A DNA stretch of 64,000 nucleotides, taken from the NCBI RefSeq assembly GCF_900460525.1, contig NZ_UHIY01000001.1:2170001-2234000 (forward strand), read 5' to 3'. How positions within the stretch are numbered: position 1 is the stretch's first letter; every line of letters begins with the position of its first letter. The notes beneath the pieces are model-generated. The model saw only the letters and a program-made list of their open reading frames with translations, searched no databases and had not been told where the DNA came from. The translations under genes and the position numbers were made by a program. This document shows, piece by piece, positions 9,478 through 18,641 of this stretch. The DNA is from Yersinia kristensenii. GTDB lineage: Bacteria; Pseudomonadota; Gammaproteobacteria; Enterobacterales; Enterobacteriaceae.

Positions 9478-10557
9478 ATGTCTAAAATTTTTGATTTCGT
9501 AAAACCAGGTGTCATCACAGGTGATGACGTTCAGAAAGTGTTCGCAATAGCAAAAGAAAACAACTTTGCTTTGCCAGCAGTAAACTGTGTCGGCACCGAC
9601 TCTATCAACGCAGTGCTGGAAACAGCAGCCAAAGTGCGTGCGCCGGTTATCGTTCAGTTCTCTAACGGTGGTGCAGCATTTATCGCAGGTAAAGGCGTGA
9701 AGACTGACGTGCCACAAGGTGCTGCAATCTTGGGCGCTATCTCTGGTGCGCACCATGTACACCAGATGGCTGAACACTACGGTGTTCCTGTTATTCTGCA
9801 TACCGACCATTGCGCCAAGAAATTGCTGCCATGGTTAGACGGCTTGTTGGATGCGGGCGAGAAGCACTTCGCGGCAACCGGCAAACCACTGTTCTCTTCT
9901 CACATGATTGACTTGTCTGAAGAGTCCCTGGAAGAAAACATCGAAATCTGTAGCAAATACTTGACTCGTATGTCAAAACTGGGTATGACGCTAGAAATCG
10001 AACTGGGTTGCACTGGTGGTGAAGAAGATGGCGTGGACAACAGCCATATGGACGCATCTTCTCTGTATACTCAACCGCAAGATGTTGATTACGCTTACGA
10101 AAAACTGAACGCAATCAGCCCACGTTTCACCATTGCAGCTTCTTTCGGTAACGTGCACGGTGTTTACAAACCAGGTAACGTGAAACTGACCCCGACTATT
10201 CTGCGTGATTCTCAGGATTATGTTTCTAAGAAACACAATCTGCCGCACAACAGCCTGGACTTCGTGTTCCATGGCGGTTCAGGTTCTACTGCTGCTGAAA
10301 TCAAAGAAGCAGTTAGCTACGGCGTAGTGAAAATGAATATCGACACCGATACCCAGTGGGCAACGTGGGAAGGTATTCTGGATTACTACAAAAAGAATGA
10401 AGGCTATCTGCAAGGCCAACTGGGTAACCCAGAAGGTGCTGATAAACCGAACAAAAAATACTACGATCCGCGCGTATGGCTGCGCTCAGCGCAGGTTTCA
10501 ATGATTGCCCGTCTGGAACTGGCATTCAAAGAACTGAACGCAATCGACGTACTGTAA
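9478..10557 (+). CDS. fbaA: Class II fructose-bisphosphate aldolase
   Basis: The 359-residue zinc-dependent aldolase cleaves fructose 1,6-bisphosphate into two triose phosphates. It matches E. coli FbaA (359 aa). The zinc and substrate motif VILHTDHCAKK lies near residue 105; the second signature LEIELGCTGGEEDGVDN (about 172) and the glycine loop VFHGGSGS (about 264) are present. It follows pgk by 144 bases and ends at a strong terminator, so it may be read both from the epd-pgk promoter and from its own. No unusual residues were seen. Confidence 0.98.
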   Translation: MSKIFDFVKPGVITGDDVQKVFAIAKENNFALPAVNCVGTDSINAVLETAAKVRAPVIVQFSNGGAAFIAGKGVKTDVPQGAAILGAISGAHHVHQMAEHYGVPVILHTDHCAKKLLPWLDGLLDAGEKHFAATGKPLFSSHMIDLSEESLEENIEICSKYLTRMSKLGMTLEIELGCTGGEEDGVDNSHMDASSLYTQPQDVDYAYEKLNAISPRFTIAASFGNVHGVYKPGNVKLTPTILRDSQDYVSKKHNLPHNSLDFVFHGGSGSTAAEIKEAVSYGVVKMNIDTDTQWATWEGILDYYKKNEGYLQGQLGNPEGADKPNKKYYDPRVWLRSAQVSMIARLELAFKELNAIDVL

Positions 10558-10580
10558 TTCAGTCTCATACTGACTGTTTT

Positions 10581-10605
10581 AAAAGGCCCTTAGGGGCCTT
10601 TTTTC
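10581..10605 (+). terminator. Rho-independent terminator after fbaA
   Basis: AAAAGGCCC and GGGCCTTTT pair across a short loop and run into T residues, 24 bases after the fbaA stop. Confidence 0.93.
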
Positions 10606-10809
10606 GTTGTTGGCGAGCATCACTGTATTGCCGCTTTAGCAGCTGCTACTGACTCTATCGTCTGTTTTGTTGGCTTAACGGGACTGCCAAAATTGGCAAC
10701 ATTCTCCATTGTTGGTTACCCTAAACGCACTGCCCACTGTATTAGTCAGCATTGGGTGGCACTTTTGGAGTCATATCTCCCGCAGGGAGTTTTTTGTAGG
10801 ATGGTTTAA

Positions 10810-11679
10810 ATGGAAGAATTAAACGTAGTTGATGGTATCAATGAAGCAAGTACTTGGTTGGTGAATAATCAGGAGTTACTGATTCAGTATGCAGTGAATC
10901 TTGTCGCGGCGTTACTGATTCTGATTGTCGGTTCAATCATTGCCAAAGTGGTATCACGCATGCTTGGTCGAGTGATGAAGTTGCGTGGTATTGATATCAC
11001 TGTAGCGGATTTCCTGGCGGCAATGGCGCGCTACAGTATTCTGGCTTTTACTATCGTCGCGGTGTTGGGTCGCCTTGGAGTACAAACTGCCTCGGTGATT
11101 GCGGTTATCGGTGCTGCCGGTTTAGCAGTCGGTTTGGCACTGCAAGGTTCACTGTCCAACTTTGCCGCTGGTGTATTGCTAGTGGCCTTCCGTCCCTTTA
11201 AAGCGGGTGAGTATGTCGATCTGGGCGGTGTAGCCGGTACCGTGGTGCAGGTGCAGATCTTCTCAACCACATTGCGCACTGTTGATGACAAAATCATTGT
11301 GGTGCCAAATGGTAAAATTATCGCCAACAACATCATCAATACTAGCCGCGAACCCAATCGCCGTACTGATATGGTTATTGGCGTGGCCTATGATGCTGAT
11401 ATTGATGTGGTGAAGAAAGTGTTGGGTGACATCATTGCAGCCGATTCTCGCATCATGCATGACAAAGGGGTTACCGTGCGGTTGAATGAGATGGCGGCTT
11501 CGTCATTAAACTTTACCGTGCGCGTCTGGACTACCAATGGCGATGCAATGGAAGTGTATTGGGATTTGATGGAGAACTTTAAACGCGCGCTGGATGCTCA
11601 CAAAATTGGCATTCCTTATCCGCAGATGGATGTGCATTTGCATCAGGTTGATAACGTGGAATCTGCTCCGTCAGCATAA
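10810..11679 (+). CDS. mscS: Small-conductance mechanosensitive channel
   Basis: The 289-residue inner-membrane protein matches E. coli MscS (286 aa). The heptameric channel opens under membrane tension and releases solutes during osmotic downshock. Three N-terminal membrane segments are visible (about residues 28-55, 68-88 and 93-125). The pore-lining third helix shows the Ala/Gly ridge [21 protein letters not shown]. The cytoplasmic beta domain carries [17 protein letters not shown]. It has its own terminator and sits between fbaA and argO as in E. coli. The [11 protein letters not shown] start agrees with the E. coli N-terminus. Confidence 0.97.
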   Translation: MEELNVVDGINEASTWLVNNQELLIQYAVNLVAALLILIVGSIIAKVVSRMLGRVMKLRGIDITVADFLAAMARYSILAFTIVAVLGRLGVQTASVIAVIGAAGLAVGLALQGSLSNFAAGVLLVAFRPFKAGEYVDLGGVAGTVVQVQIFSTTLRTVDDKIIVVPNGKIIANNIINTSREPNRRTDMVIGVAYDADIDVVKKVLGDIIAADSRIMHDKGVTVRLNEMAASSLNFTVRVWTTNGDAMEVYWDLMENFKRALDAHKIGIPYPQMDVHLHQVDNVESAPSA

Positions 11680-11703
11680 AATCAGATAGCGTTATACTCA
11701 GTC

Positions 11704-11731
11704 AAAACGGGCTATTATTGGCCCGTTTTTC
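11704..11731 (+). terminator. Rho-independent terminator after mscS
   Basis: AAAACGGGC and GCCCGTTTTT form a stem around TATTATTG, with a T-rich tail, 25 bases after the mscS stop. Confidence 0.93.
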
Positions 11732-11903
11732 TTCTCTTTTTCTTTTATTGTTCCCACGCGCGAGCTTTAGTTTATCTATTATTAGTTTTACTTATAGTTG
11801 ATAAGAAATATCAATTTCCTCTGATGGTTATCTCCTCGTAATATGCTGCTAATTCTTCAACAATTCTCTCAGCTCATTTTGAGTATTATTTAAAGGTAAC
11901 AGT

Positions 11904-12521
11904 ATGTTAGCTGTCTATTTGCAAGGTTTTGCCCTCAGTGCGGCCATGATCCTACCCCTCGGGCCACAAAATGCCTTTGTGATGAATCAGGGAATTAAGC
12001 GGCAACATCATTTGATGAGTGCCGCGTTGTGCGCCCTCAGTGACATCATCTTGATTTGTGCAGGTATTTTTGGCGGTAGTGCTTTGCTGAATAGCTCTTC
12101 CTTACTGCTGGCGCTGGTCACTTGGGGTGGGGTGGCATTTCTGCTGTGGTATGGCTGGGGCGCATTAACGGCTGCATGGCGTGGCGATAGCTCGTCATCA
12201 ACTGTTGCCACAGGTGCGCAAGGGCGCTGGCGTATTCTGGTGACACTATTGGCAGTGACCTGGCTTAACCCGCATGTCTACCTGGATACCTTTGTGGTGC
12301 TGGGGAGTTTGGGCGGCCAGTTATTACCGGATGTTCGTCCATGGTTTGCTTTTGGTGCCGTGAGCGCCTCTGTAGCCTGGTTTTTTGCACTAGCTTTGCT
12401 GGCCGCGTGGCTATCGCCGTGGCTTAATCGCCCAACCTCACAGCGGGTGATCAATTCGCTGGTGGGGAGCGTGATGTGGTTTATTGCTTTTCAGTTAGCG
12501 CGGCAGGGATTGAATCTGTAA
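11904..12521 (+). CDS. argO: L-arginine exporter, LysE family
   Basis: The 205-residue protein has about six hydrophobic segments and the LysE-family start with [14 protein letters not shown] near residue 20. It exports arginine (and canavanine) across the inner membrane. Length and neighbours match E. coli ArgO/YggA. In E. coli its transcription is activated by ArgP with arginine and blocked by lysine; argP lies 1 kb downstream here, convergent with yggE. The ATG at 11904 follows AAAGGTAACAGT. The 170 bases upstream presumably contain the ArgP-controlled promoter, but I could not assign the ArgP site. Confidence 0.95.
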   Translation: MLAVYLQGFALSAAMILPLGPQNAFVMNQGIKRQHHLMSAALCALSDIILICAGIFGGSALLNSSSLLLALVTWGGVAFLLWYGWGALTAAWRGDSSSSTVATGAQGRWRILVTLLAVTWLNPHVYLDTFVVLGSLGGQLLPDVRPWFAFGAVSASVAWFFALALLAAWLSPWLNRPTSQRVINSLVGSVMWFIAFQLARQGLNL

Positions 12522-12574
12522 GTTTTTATCATTAATCCGAATCCCTAATTTAGTAAGATATGCTACGGTTGTCT

Positions 12575-12700
12575 TATACCCGTCATACTTCAAGCTGTAT
12601 GTGTGTTGGCTGCCTTCGTTCACCCAGTCACTGACTTGTGTAAGCTCCTGGGGACTCGCTCAGTTGCCGCCTTCATACAACTCGAATTATTTAGTGCATA
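12575..12700. repeat. ERIC element (full length) upstream of yggE
   Basis: The stretch runs from TATACCCGTCATACTTCAAG to TTATTTAGTGCATA and matches the ERIC/IRU consensus, including the central CAGTCACTGACTTGTGTAAG and AGCTCCTGGGGA blocks. Length (126) equals the usual 127. It ends 30 bases before the yggE start, so its RNA would lie in the yggE leader. ERIC elements are small palindromic, probably mobilisable, non-coding repeats. Confidence 0.93.
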
Positions 12701-12729
12701 GTTTTATTATGATTACTTTAGGAGGCTCC

Positions 12730-13485
12730 GTGAAGTTGAAGACATTGGCTTTGGCCGCAATGATGGGATTAGGGACGTTACCTTTGGCGCTACAAGTTCA
12801 GGCGGCTGAACTGCCAGAAGGGCCGCATGTTGTCACCTCGGGTACCGCCAGTGTTGATGCGGCTCCGGATATTGCCACTATTACCATCGAAGTGAGTGTC
12901 TCTGCCAAAGATGCCGCAGATGCTAAGAAACAGGCAGACACCCGCGTCGCACAATATTTCGACTTCCTGCGTAAGAGCGGGATTGAGAAAAAAGACATCA
13001 ATGCGGCCAATATCCGGACTCAAGCTGAATACGATTATCAGAAAACCGGTGAAGCTGTATTGAAAGGCTACCGTGCGGTACGTCAGGTTCAAGTGACATT
13101 GCGCCAGTTGGATAAGTTGAACGAATTGCTGGATGGGGCACTCAAATCGGGCCTTAATGAAATTCATTCTGTCGAGCTTGGTGTTGCCAACCCGGACACT
13201 TATCGTGAACAGGTTCGTCAAAAAGCCATCGAGAATGCCATTAGTCAGGCAGGTGCTTTGGCTGACGGATTTAAGGTTAAATTAGGGCCGGTATATAGCA
13301 TTCGTTACCGTGCGACTAACTACCAGCCAATGCCGGTAGCGCGTATGTTCAAGAGTGCTGACGCCGCACCAGCCAATGATGCCGCCCAAACTTACGAGCA
13401 ACAAACCATCCATTTTGATGATCAGGTTGATGTCGTGTTTGAGCTGAAAACCAGCGCTAACACGCCAGCCGTTGCCGCCAAATAA
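12730..13485 (+). CDS. yggE: Periplasmic SIMPL-domain (oxidative stress defence) protein
   Basis: The 251-residue protein is the orthologue of E. coli YggE, a SIMPL (DUF541) family protein reported to lower reactive oxygen levels. A signal peptide of about 25 residues ends at VQAAEL. The conserved GPHVVTSGTASVDAAPDIAT start of the mature domain and TLRQLDKLNELLDGALKSG are intact. I chose the GTG at 12730 because AGGAGG lies directly before it and the protein then aligns with E. coli. An ATG at 12709 would place that ribosome site inside the coding region. Its stop is one base from the convergent argP stop. The biochemical activity is not established. Confidence 0.92.
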   Translation: MKLKTLALAAMMGLGTLPLALQVQAAELPEGPHVVTSGTASVDAAPDIATITIEVSVSAKDAADAKKQADTRVAQYFDFLRKSGIEKKDINAANIRTQAEYDYQKTGEAVLKGYRAVRQVQVTLRQLDKLNELLDGALKSGLNEIHSVELGVANPDTYREQVRQKAIENAISQAGALADGFKVKLGPVYSIRYRATNYQPMPVARMFKSADAAPANDAAQTYEQQTIHFDDQVDVVFELKTSANTPAVAAK

Positions 13486-13486
13486 G

Positions 13487-14380
13487 CTAGTCTTGCCGTA
13501 ATACCTGACGCCCGTGAGATAACAGGGCGTCAGTCACCTTTCTCATTGTCCGGCTTTCTGGTGCAAATCGATGCCAGTACAGCATCCGACGTTGCAATAA
13601 CCCCGGCGTCAGATTAATCAACTCACCGGATGCCAACTCTTTTTCGATTTGCAGATGCGGGATCATACAGCAGGTGGTGCCTTGCCTTGCCAACTGTACA
13701 AAGGCTTCCGACGAGTTAACGATATGGCACGGCACACTGCCCGGTGACAAATCGAAATTCTGTTGTAAAAACGCCTGATGCATATCATCCAAATGGTCAA
13801 AGGCCACGGCGGGTGCTTTCAGCAATGCCGAGCGGGTCACGCCATTGGGGAAGTAGCGGTCGGCAAAGGGCTTTGATGCAACGAACAGATAATCCAGTGC
13901 GCCGAGCTGATCGACCAGACAGCTTGGCAGCGGTTGAGGCTGGATACTGACCGCGCCCACTACCTCGCCACGGCGTAACCGCTCTTGAGTGCGGGTTTCA
14001 TCTTCGACTTGTAAATTCAACCGGATAGGGGAGTCTGCTAACACCGGTTTCAGCGCCGGTAGCAGCCAGGTTGCCAGACTGTCGGCATTAACCGCTAATG
14101 ACAGTAACAGCGGTGTATCGCCGCCGTTATCATTGCCGAGCCACTCTTCTTCCAGCAGTTCAACCTGATGCAGTAAGGCGAGCAGTTTCTGCCCTTGCTC
14201 AGTCGGGCGGGGGGGCACAGTGCGCACCAACAGCGGTTGACCGAACAGGTTTTCCAACTGCTTAATGCGTTGAGATACCGCCGATTGGGTGATACAGAGT
14301 TTTTGTGCCGCGCGTTCAAAACCGCGTTCACGGATCACCGCGTCCAGCGCTTGTAGCGTACGGTAGTCTGGGCGTTTCAT
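13487..14380 (-). CDS. argP: LysR-family regulator of arginine export
   Basis: The 297-residue protein matches E. coli ArgP/IciA (297 aa) nearly throughout. The N-terminal winged helix-turn-helix (about residues 4-60, with [20 protein letters not shown]) binds DNA; the C-terminal domain senses arginine or lysine. ArgP activates argO and genes of lysine metabolism. The [10 protein letters not shown] start at 14380 equals the E. coli start; an in-frame ATG three codons upstream (14389) is also possible, with a close GGAG. It lies divergent from rpiA and convergent with yggE, as in E. coli. Confidence 0.96.
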   Translation of the reverse strand: MKRPDYRTLQALDAVIRERGFERAAQKLCITQSAVSQRIKQLENLFGQPLLVRTVPPRPTEQGQKLLALLHQVELLEEEWLGNDNGGDTPLLLSLAVNADSLATWLLPALKPVLADSPIRLNLQVEDETRTQERLRRGEVVGAVSIQPQPLPSCLVDQLGALDYLFVASKPFADRYFPNGVTRSALLKAPAVAFDHLDDMHQAFLQQNFDLSPGSVPCHIVNSSEAFVQLARQGTTCCMIPHLQIEKELASGELINLTPGLLQRRMLYWHRFAPESRTMRKVTDALLSHGRQVLRQD

Positions 14381-14600
14381 CGGAGTCATCTCTCCAAATA
14401 TTTAAGTTAATACCGCACTATGCCACATTTTGATCATTTTTCTATGTTGGAATGCGGGCGCGCTCGCCACAAATAAACCGGCGTAACTGTGATCCAGCTA
14501 GAATTACCACAGACATGAGCCAGCTTTATTGCGATGTTTTATCATATATATGCTCTATAATGACGTCAGGTTTTCTTTCACATCAAGGCGTGAACTTACC

Positions 14601-15263
14601 ATGACTCAGGATGAACTTAAAAAAGCAGTGGGCTGGGCAGCATTAGATTATGTCAAACCCGGCACTATCGTTGGGGTCGGCACCGGCTCTACTGCAGCAC
14701 ATTTTATTGATGCTCTTGCCTCCATCAAAGGCCAGATTGAAGGGGCCGTTTCCAGCTCTGATGCCTCTACCGCCAAGCTGAAAAGCTATGGTATTCAGGT
14801 GTTTGATTGCAACGAAGTCGATGTGCTGGATATTTATGTTGATGGCGCGGATGAAATTAACAGCCAAATGCAGATGATTAAAGGCGGTGGTGCAGCCCTG
14901 ACCCGCGAGAAAATCATTGCGGCCATTTCCCGCAAGTTTATCTGTATTGCTGATGCTTCCAAGCAAGTTGATGTTCTGGGTAAGTTTCCACTGCCAGTTG
15001 AAGTTATCCCGATGGCGCGTTCTTATGTTGCCCGCGAGCTGGTGAAATTAGGTGGGTTACCTGAATATCGCCAAAATGTCCTGACGGATAATGGCAATGT
15101 TATTCTGGATGTGCACAACCTGACTATTTTAGATGCCATCGCGCTCGAAAATAAAATTAATGGCATCGCCGGTGTTGTCACCGTAGGGTTATTTGCCAAC
15201 CGAGGTGCTGATGTGGCGCTGATTGGTACTGCCGAGGGTGTTAAGACAATCGTGCTCAAGTAG
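14601..15263 (+). CDS. rpiA: Ribose-5-phosphate isomerase A
   Basis: The 220-residue cytoplasmic enzyme interconverts ribose 5-phosphate and ribulose 5-phosphate. It matches E. coli RpiA (219 aa), with the phosphate-binding [13 protein letters not shown] (about residues 24-36), the catalytic DGADEIN (about 81) and [13 protein letters not shown] used ATG 14601 because [17 protein letters not shown] is the family start; the frame stays open upstream to 14529 but those residues have no family counterpart. Divergent from argP. A short stem after the stop (AGGGTGA/TCACCCT, 15281-15305) may end transcription but lacks a strong T-run. Confidence 0.97.
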   Translation: MTQDELKKAVGWAALDYVKPGTIVGVGTGSTAAHFIDALASIKGQIEGAVSSSDASTAKLKSYGIQVFDCNEVDVLDIYVDGADEINSQMQMIKGGGAALTREKIIAAISRKFICIADASKQVDVLGKFPLPVEVIPMARSYVARELVKLGGLPEYRQNVLTDNGNVILDVHNLTILDAIALENKINGIAGVVTVGLFANRGADVALIGTAEGVKTIVLK

Positions 15264-15350
15264 TTGAATGAATATTATTTAGGGTGAGGTTATTGGCTTC
15301 ACCCTGATAAATTGTGCCTTTAAAACTCTTTTCTTAAAACCATTAAATTT

Positions 15351-15366
15351 GGTGATATATATCACA
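15351..15366. promoter_or_regulatory. CRP-like site upstream of serA
   Basis: GGTGA-TATATA-TCACA, flanked by ATTT and TTTA, fits the CRP consensus TGTGA-N6-TCACA at 9 of 10 core positions and is nearly palindromic. It lies about 210 bases before the serA start. Control of serA by cAMP-CRP together with Lrp is known in E. coli. Confidence 0.65.
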
Positions 15367-15445
15367 TTTAATCATTTCATTTTCTTAACCTGCCATTAAC
15401 TCTCTCTCCGCCAGTTTTTTATTCCATAAATTAACATTTTCACTG

Positions 15446-15511
15446 TTTGTTATGCTGACGGGAGGCAATCGTTTGTATTGCCGCCCGCGAAATATTTGTT
15501 ATGTTGACGGG
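15446..15511 (+). repeat. serA leader: 17-base direct repeat with intervening hairpin
   Basis: TTTGTTATGCTGACGGG (15446-15462) recurs at 15495-15511 with one change (TTTGTTATGTTGACGGG), 49 bases apart. Between them GGGAGGCAAT (15460-15469) can pair with ATTGCCGCCC with one mismatch. The block lies just upstream of the serA start. Its role is unknown; a duplicated regulator site or a leader RNA structure are possibilities. Confidence 0.6.
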
Positions 15512-15574
15512 GTGCTGACCAGATTCATTCGATATCGTCAGCCACATCTGAAGTCTGAAAATAGGGTCGGGGAC

Positions 15575-16816
15575 ATGGCAAAAGTATCACTGGAGAAAGA
15601 CAGAATTAAGTTTCTGTTAGTGGAAGGGGTGCACCAGAGCACGGTTGATAATCTGCGTGCAGCCGGTTATAGCAATATTGAATATCATAAAGGTGCCTTA
15701 GACACCGAATCACTGAAAGAATCTATTCGTGATGCTCACTTCGTTGGGATTCGATCGCGCACGCATCTGTCCGAAGAAGTCTTTGCTGCAGCAGAAAAGT
15801 TGGTTGCAGTGGGTTGTTTCTGTATCGGTACCAATCAGGTTGATTTAAAAGCGGCAACTAAACGTGGTGTGCCGGTATTCAATGCACCTTTCTCCAATAC
15901 CCGTTCGGTAGCCGAAATGGTACTGGGCGAGTTACTGCTAATGTTCCGCGGTATTCCATCGGCTAACGCTAAAGCACACCGTGGCGAGTGGAATAAGCTG
16001 GCTGTCGGTTCCTATGAAGCCCGTGGCAAAAAACTGGGGATTATCGGCTATGGTCATATCGGGACTCAGCTCGGTATTCTGGCTGAAAGTATCGGGATGA
16101 AAGTGTTTTTCTACGATATTGAAAATAAACTGTCGTTGGGAAATGCGCAGCAGGTTCGCCATCTGTCTGATTTGCTGAATATGAGTGATGTGATTAGTTT
16201 GCATGTGCCAGAAAATCACTCCACCAAAAATATGATTGGCCCTGAGCAGTTGGCTCTGATGAAACCGGGCGCGATGCTGATTAATGCTTCTCGTGGGACG
16301 GTAGTTGATATCCCGGCACTCTGTGATGCGCTGGCGAGCAATCATCTGGCGGGTGCGGCAATCGATGTTTTCCCTGAAGAGCCAGCAACCAATAAAGACC
16401 CGTTCAATTCACCATTGTGCGAGTTTGATAATGTGTTATTGACCCCGCATATCGGTGGTTCAACTCAGGAAGCACAGGAGAATATTGGTGATGAAGTGGC
16501 CGGTAAACTGGCGAAGTACTCCGATAACGGCTCAACGCTGTCTGCGGTTAACTTCCCGGAAGTTTCTCTGCCAGCTCATGGTGATAACACCCGTCGCTTG
16601 CTGCATATCCATGAGAACCGCCCAGGTATTCTGACCAGCATTAACAAAATTTTTGCTGAGCAGAATGTCAACATCGCGGCGCAGTATTTGCAAACCAGTG
16701 CTGATATCGGGTATGTCGTTATTGATGTTGAAACTGATGATGCAGAGAATGCAGAAAAAGCGTTGCAGGCCATGAAGGCGATTCCAGGGACTATCCGTGC
16801 GCGCTTGCTCTACTGA
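15575..16816 (+). CDS. serA: D-3-phosphoglycerate dehydrogenase
   Basis: The 413-residue enzyme catalyses the first step of serine synthesis and is inhibited by serine. It matches E. coli SerA (410 aa). The Rossmann loop LGIIGYGHIGTQLG (about residues 155-168), the catalytic INASRGTVVD and the histidine in LLTPHIGGSTQEA are present. A C-terminal ACT domain starts at LLHIHENRPGILTSINK (about 340), the serine-binding regulatory part. ATG 15575 follows GTCGGGG and gives the MAKVSLEKDRIKF family start; the frame is open further upstream (15452) without homology. Followed by an ERIC-related repeat and a terminator. Confidence 0.97.
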   Translation: MAKVSLEKDRIKFLLVEGVHQSTVDNLRAAGYSNIEYHKGALDTESLKESIRDAHFVGIRSRTHLSEEVFAAAEKLVAVGCFCIGTNQVDLKAATKRGVPVFNAPFSNTRSVAEMVLGELLLMFRGIPSANAKAHRGEWNKLAVGSYEARGKKLGIIGYGHIGTQLGILAESIGMKVFFYDIENKLSLGNAQQVRHLSDLLNMSDVISLHVPENHSTKNMIGPEQLALMKPGAMLINASRGTVVDIPALCDALASNHLAGAAIDVFPEEPATNKDPFNSPLCEFDNVLLTPHIGGSTQEAQENIGDEVAGKLAKYSDNGSTLSAVNFPEVSLPAHGDNTRRLLHIHENRPGILTSINKIFAEQNVNIAAQYLQTSADIGYVVIDVETDDAENAEKALQAMKAIPGTIRARLLY

Positions 16817-16828
16817 TGCTTTGTCCTT

Positions 16829-16942
16829 GACGTTGCAGCGTTGTTAGCGGCCCTCACTAACCCGCATCACTTACTTATGTAAGCTCATCGGGATTAGTTC
16901 GCTTGCTGCCTGGCTGCATTGCCAGTGACTTTGGGGATAAAC
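16829..16942. repeat. ERIC-related repeat, second family (copy 1)
   Basis: The stretch from GACGTTGCAGCG to GACTTTGGGGATAAA resembles ERIC in its middle (CATCACTTACTTATGTAAG, AGCTCATCGGGA) but has different ends, with CTTGCTGCC near the right side. The same pattern recurs near 29.8 kb and, expanded, near 40.6 kb. It lies between the serA stop and the serA terminator, so it is part of the serA 3' RNA. Confidence 0.7.
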
Positions 16943-16959
16943 ATCGAATTGCGTGACTA

Positions 16960-16996
16960 AACACCCGCTATGTATAAGATATCGGGTGTTTTTTTA
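16960..16996 (+). terminator. Rho-independent terminator after serA
   Basis: AACACCCG and CGGGTGTT form an 8-bp stem around a 15-base loop, followed by TTTTTATTTT. It may also serve the convergent fau gene in part. Confidence 0.88.
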
Positions 16997-17013
16997 TTTT
17001 GAAAGGTTATCTC

Positions 17014-17610
17014 TCACCACTGCCACAGTTTTGTCGGTGTCACAATCTCTGGCAACGGCACATCCCAATGCTCACTCGGTAAATGCTCGACTTGCTGGCA
17101 ATCATGGGCCAGACCAATAGGATAGGGACCGCCTTGCTGCCAGTTTTGCAGTGTACGGTCATAGAAACCGCCCCCCATACCTAAACGTTGCCCGTGGCTA
17201 TCAAATGCCACCAGCGGGGTTATCACCACGTCCAATTGGTTTAACGGCAGCACGTCACGCACATCTAATTGGGGCTCCAGGATTTTCAAGCGATTGCGAA
17301 TGAGTTGGCTATCAGGGCGATAGTGGAGAAACAGTAAATTACCTGGGCTGAAAGGATGAAGCACCGGGAGATAAACCTGTTTTTTCTGCCGCCACAATAA
17401 TTCGATAACCGGGGAGGTATCTAACTCGCCATCAAAAGACAGAAATACGGCGATGGTATTGGCTTGCTGGATTTTGGGGTGGGAAGCGATATGTTTAGCC
17501 GCGAAATCGGCAGAGTGTTGCTGTTGTTCGGGAGTCAAAAGACGCCGGCGCTCACGAATTTCACTGCGGATTTTTTTCCGCTCAAGGGCATGTTGTTGAC
17601 TTAAAAACAT
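17014..17610 (-). CDS. fau: 5-formyltetrahydrofolate cyclo-ligase
   Basis: The 198-residue protein is the YgfA/Fau orthologue. It converts 5-formyl-THF to 5,10-methenyl-THF with ATP. The family signature GMGGGFYDRTL is near residue 145, and RSEIRERRRLLTPEQQ near the N-terminus is the basic substrate-binding region. It lies directly downstream of the 6S RNA gene on the same strand, as in E. coli, where ssrS and ygfA are co-transcribed. The start ATG 17610 is not preceded by a strong ribosome site, and a slightly internal start is possible. Confidence 0.93.
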   Translation of the reverse strand: MFLSQQHALERKKIRSEIRERRRLLTPEQQQHSADFAAKHIASHPKIQQANTIAVFLSFDGELDTSPVIELLWRQKKQVYLPVLHPFSPGNLLFLHYRPDSQLIRNRLKILEPQLDVRDVLPLNQLDVVITPLVAFDSHGQRLGMGGGFYDRTLQNWQQGGPYPIGLAHDCQQVEHLPSEHWDVPLPEIVTPTKLWQW

Positions 17611-17708
17611 ATTTTTAACTTAAAAAAACATGCGGTTGAGATAAGTGAATAGAAAACTGCTGGTATCGAAACGAATGTGATAACCGCAAAGTGTTACACG
17701 ATAAGAAA

Positions 17709-17892
17709 GGGATCTCCGAGATGCCGCCGCAGGCTGTAACCCTTGAACCCATGGTTCAAGGTGAACGCAGCGTCGCAACCTTAAGGCTTCTCGGCGGACC
17801 GAGCATGCGCACCAGTTACGGAGTCGCTACATTCTGTTGGTATTAAATATCGGCTCAGGGGACTGGCCCGCTGACGAACACCTCAGAGAAAT
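17709..17892 (-). ncRNA. ssrS: 6S RNA
   Basis: Read on the minus strand the RNA begins ATTTCTCTGAGGTGTTCG and ends GGCATCTCGGAGATCCC. The two ends pair as the closing stem. The internal GGGCCAGTCCCCTGAGCC and the later TTGAACC...GGTTCAAGGGTTACAG segments match E. coli 6S RNA, giving about 184 nt against 183. 6S RNA mimics an open promoter and binds sigma-70 RNA polymerase in stationary phase. Position between zapA and fau is the conserved one. Confidence 0.97.
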
Positions 17893-17929
17893 TCTTTACT
17901 CACTGCTGAATCTATCATTCAACAGAGAT

Positions 17930-18259
17930 TTATTCAAACTGTGCATCCTGACGTTCAGAGATGCGACCCTGTTCAAGCAATGCTTGTTCAATGGTCTGTT
18001 GTAACATCCGAATACGTTGCTCCATATTGGATGCATAGTCACGGGTTTTCAACCTTTCCTGAGCTAATTCGTGACATACGTTCAATGCCGCGATGAAAAC
18101 TAACTGCTCAGTATTGGTGACTCTAGTGCGAACTTTCAGATCTTGCAACCGTTGGTTAAGATCTTCTGCTGCCATGTTCAACGCATCTTGTTGTTCTGGG
18201 GGACAGTTCACTCTTAACGATCGACCAAAAATTTGAATATCTACCGGTTGTGCAGACAT
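17930..18259 (-). CDS. zapA: Cell division protein ZapA
   Basis: The 109-residue cytoplasmic protein matches E. coli ZapA (109 aa). It binds FtsZ and bundles its filaments at the division ring. The N-terminal globular part starts [20 protein letters not shown] and the C-terminal half (about 70-105) is a coiled coil rich in Glu, Gln and Arg. It is followed on the same strand by 6S RNA. The upstream 380 bases, shared with the divergent ygfB gene, hold an ERIC element. Confidence 0.96.
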   Translation of the reverse strand: MSAQPVDIQIFGRSLRVNCPPEQQDALNMAAEDLNQRLQDLKVRTRVTNTEQLVFIAALNVCHELAQERLKTRDYASNMEQRIRMLQQTIEQALLEQGRISERQDAQFE

Positions 18260-18368
18260 GCGACCTTCCTGACTAATTTCGCGCCAGCCCTGAAAACCAG
18301 AGGCAAAATGCTCGTAGCGGCAAAGCGGGCGTCACTATATATACCTCGATACCAAGATTCAACCCCTT

Positions 18369-18495
18369 TATACCCGTCATATTTCAAGCTGCATATGCGT
18401 TGGCTGCTCTCGCTCGCCCGAATCATTGACTGGCGTCAACTCAGCGGGATTCACTCAATTGCCGCCTTCCTGCCACTCGAATTATTTAGGGTATA
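18369..18495. repeat. ERIC element (full length) between zapA and ygfB
   Basis: TATACCCGTCATATTTCAAG at the left to TTATTTAGGGTATA at the right, 127 bases, the canonical ERIC length. The centre reads GAATCATTGACTGGCGTCAA, close to consensus. It sits in the divergent promoter region of zapA and ygfB. Confidence 0.93.
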
Positions 18496-18560
18496 TATCC
18501 ATTATTTTCAAGTAACAAAAGGCTTTGCCGCTTCCTGCATCTTGAAATCTATAGGGTATA
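18496..18560. repeat. Partial ERIC-like end abutting the ERIC element
   Basis: Read on the minus strand, 18560 begins TATACCCTATAGATTTCAAG followed by ATGCAGGAAGCGGCAAAG, which resembles an ERIC terminus (TATACCCTA...TGCAGGAAGGCGGCAA). It directly abuts the complete ERIC, so the interval looks like a composite or a second, truncated insertion. Confidence 0.6.
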
Positions 18561-18641
18561 GAGTGTTGCGTTTTCTGGTATAGCGACCTTTCTTGGTGGT
18601 AGCATAACACGAACTTATCCTGCCAACGATGACCAATACGC

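Noticed and set aside
12601..12729. N-terminal extension of yggE
   Set aside because: The extension is ERIC sequence; AGGAGG directly before GTG 12730 and the signal peptide position support the shorter protein.
18233..18583. A 116-codon frame between zapA and ygfB
   Set aside because: It lies almost entirely in the ERIC element, and its start overlaps the beginning of zapA on the other strand.
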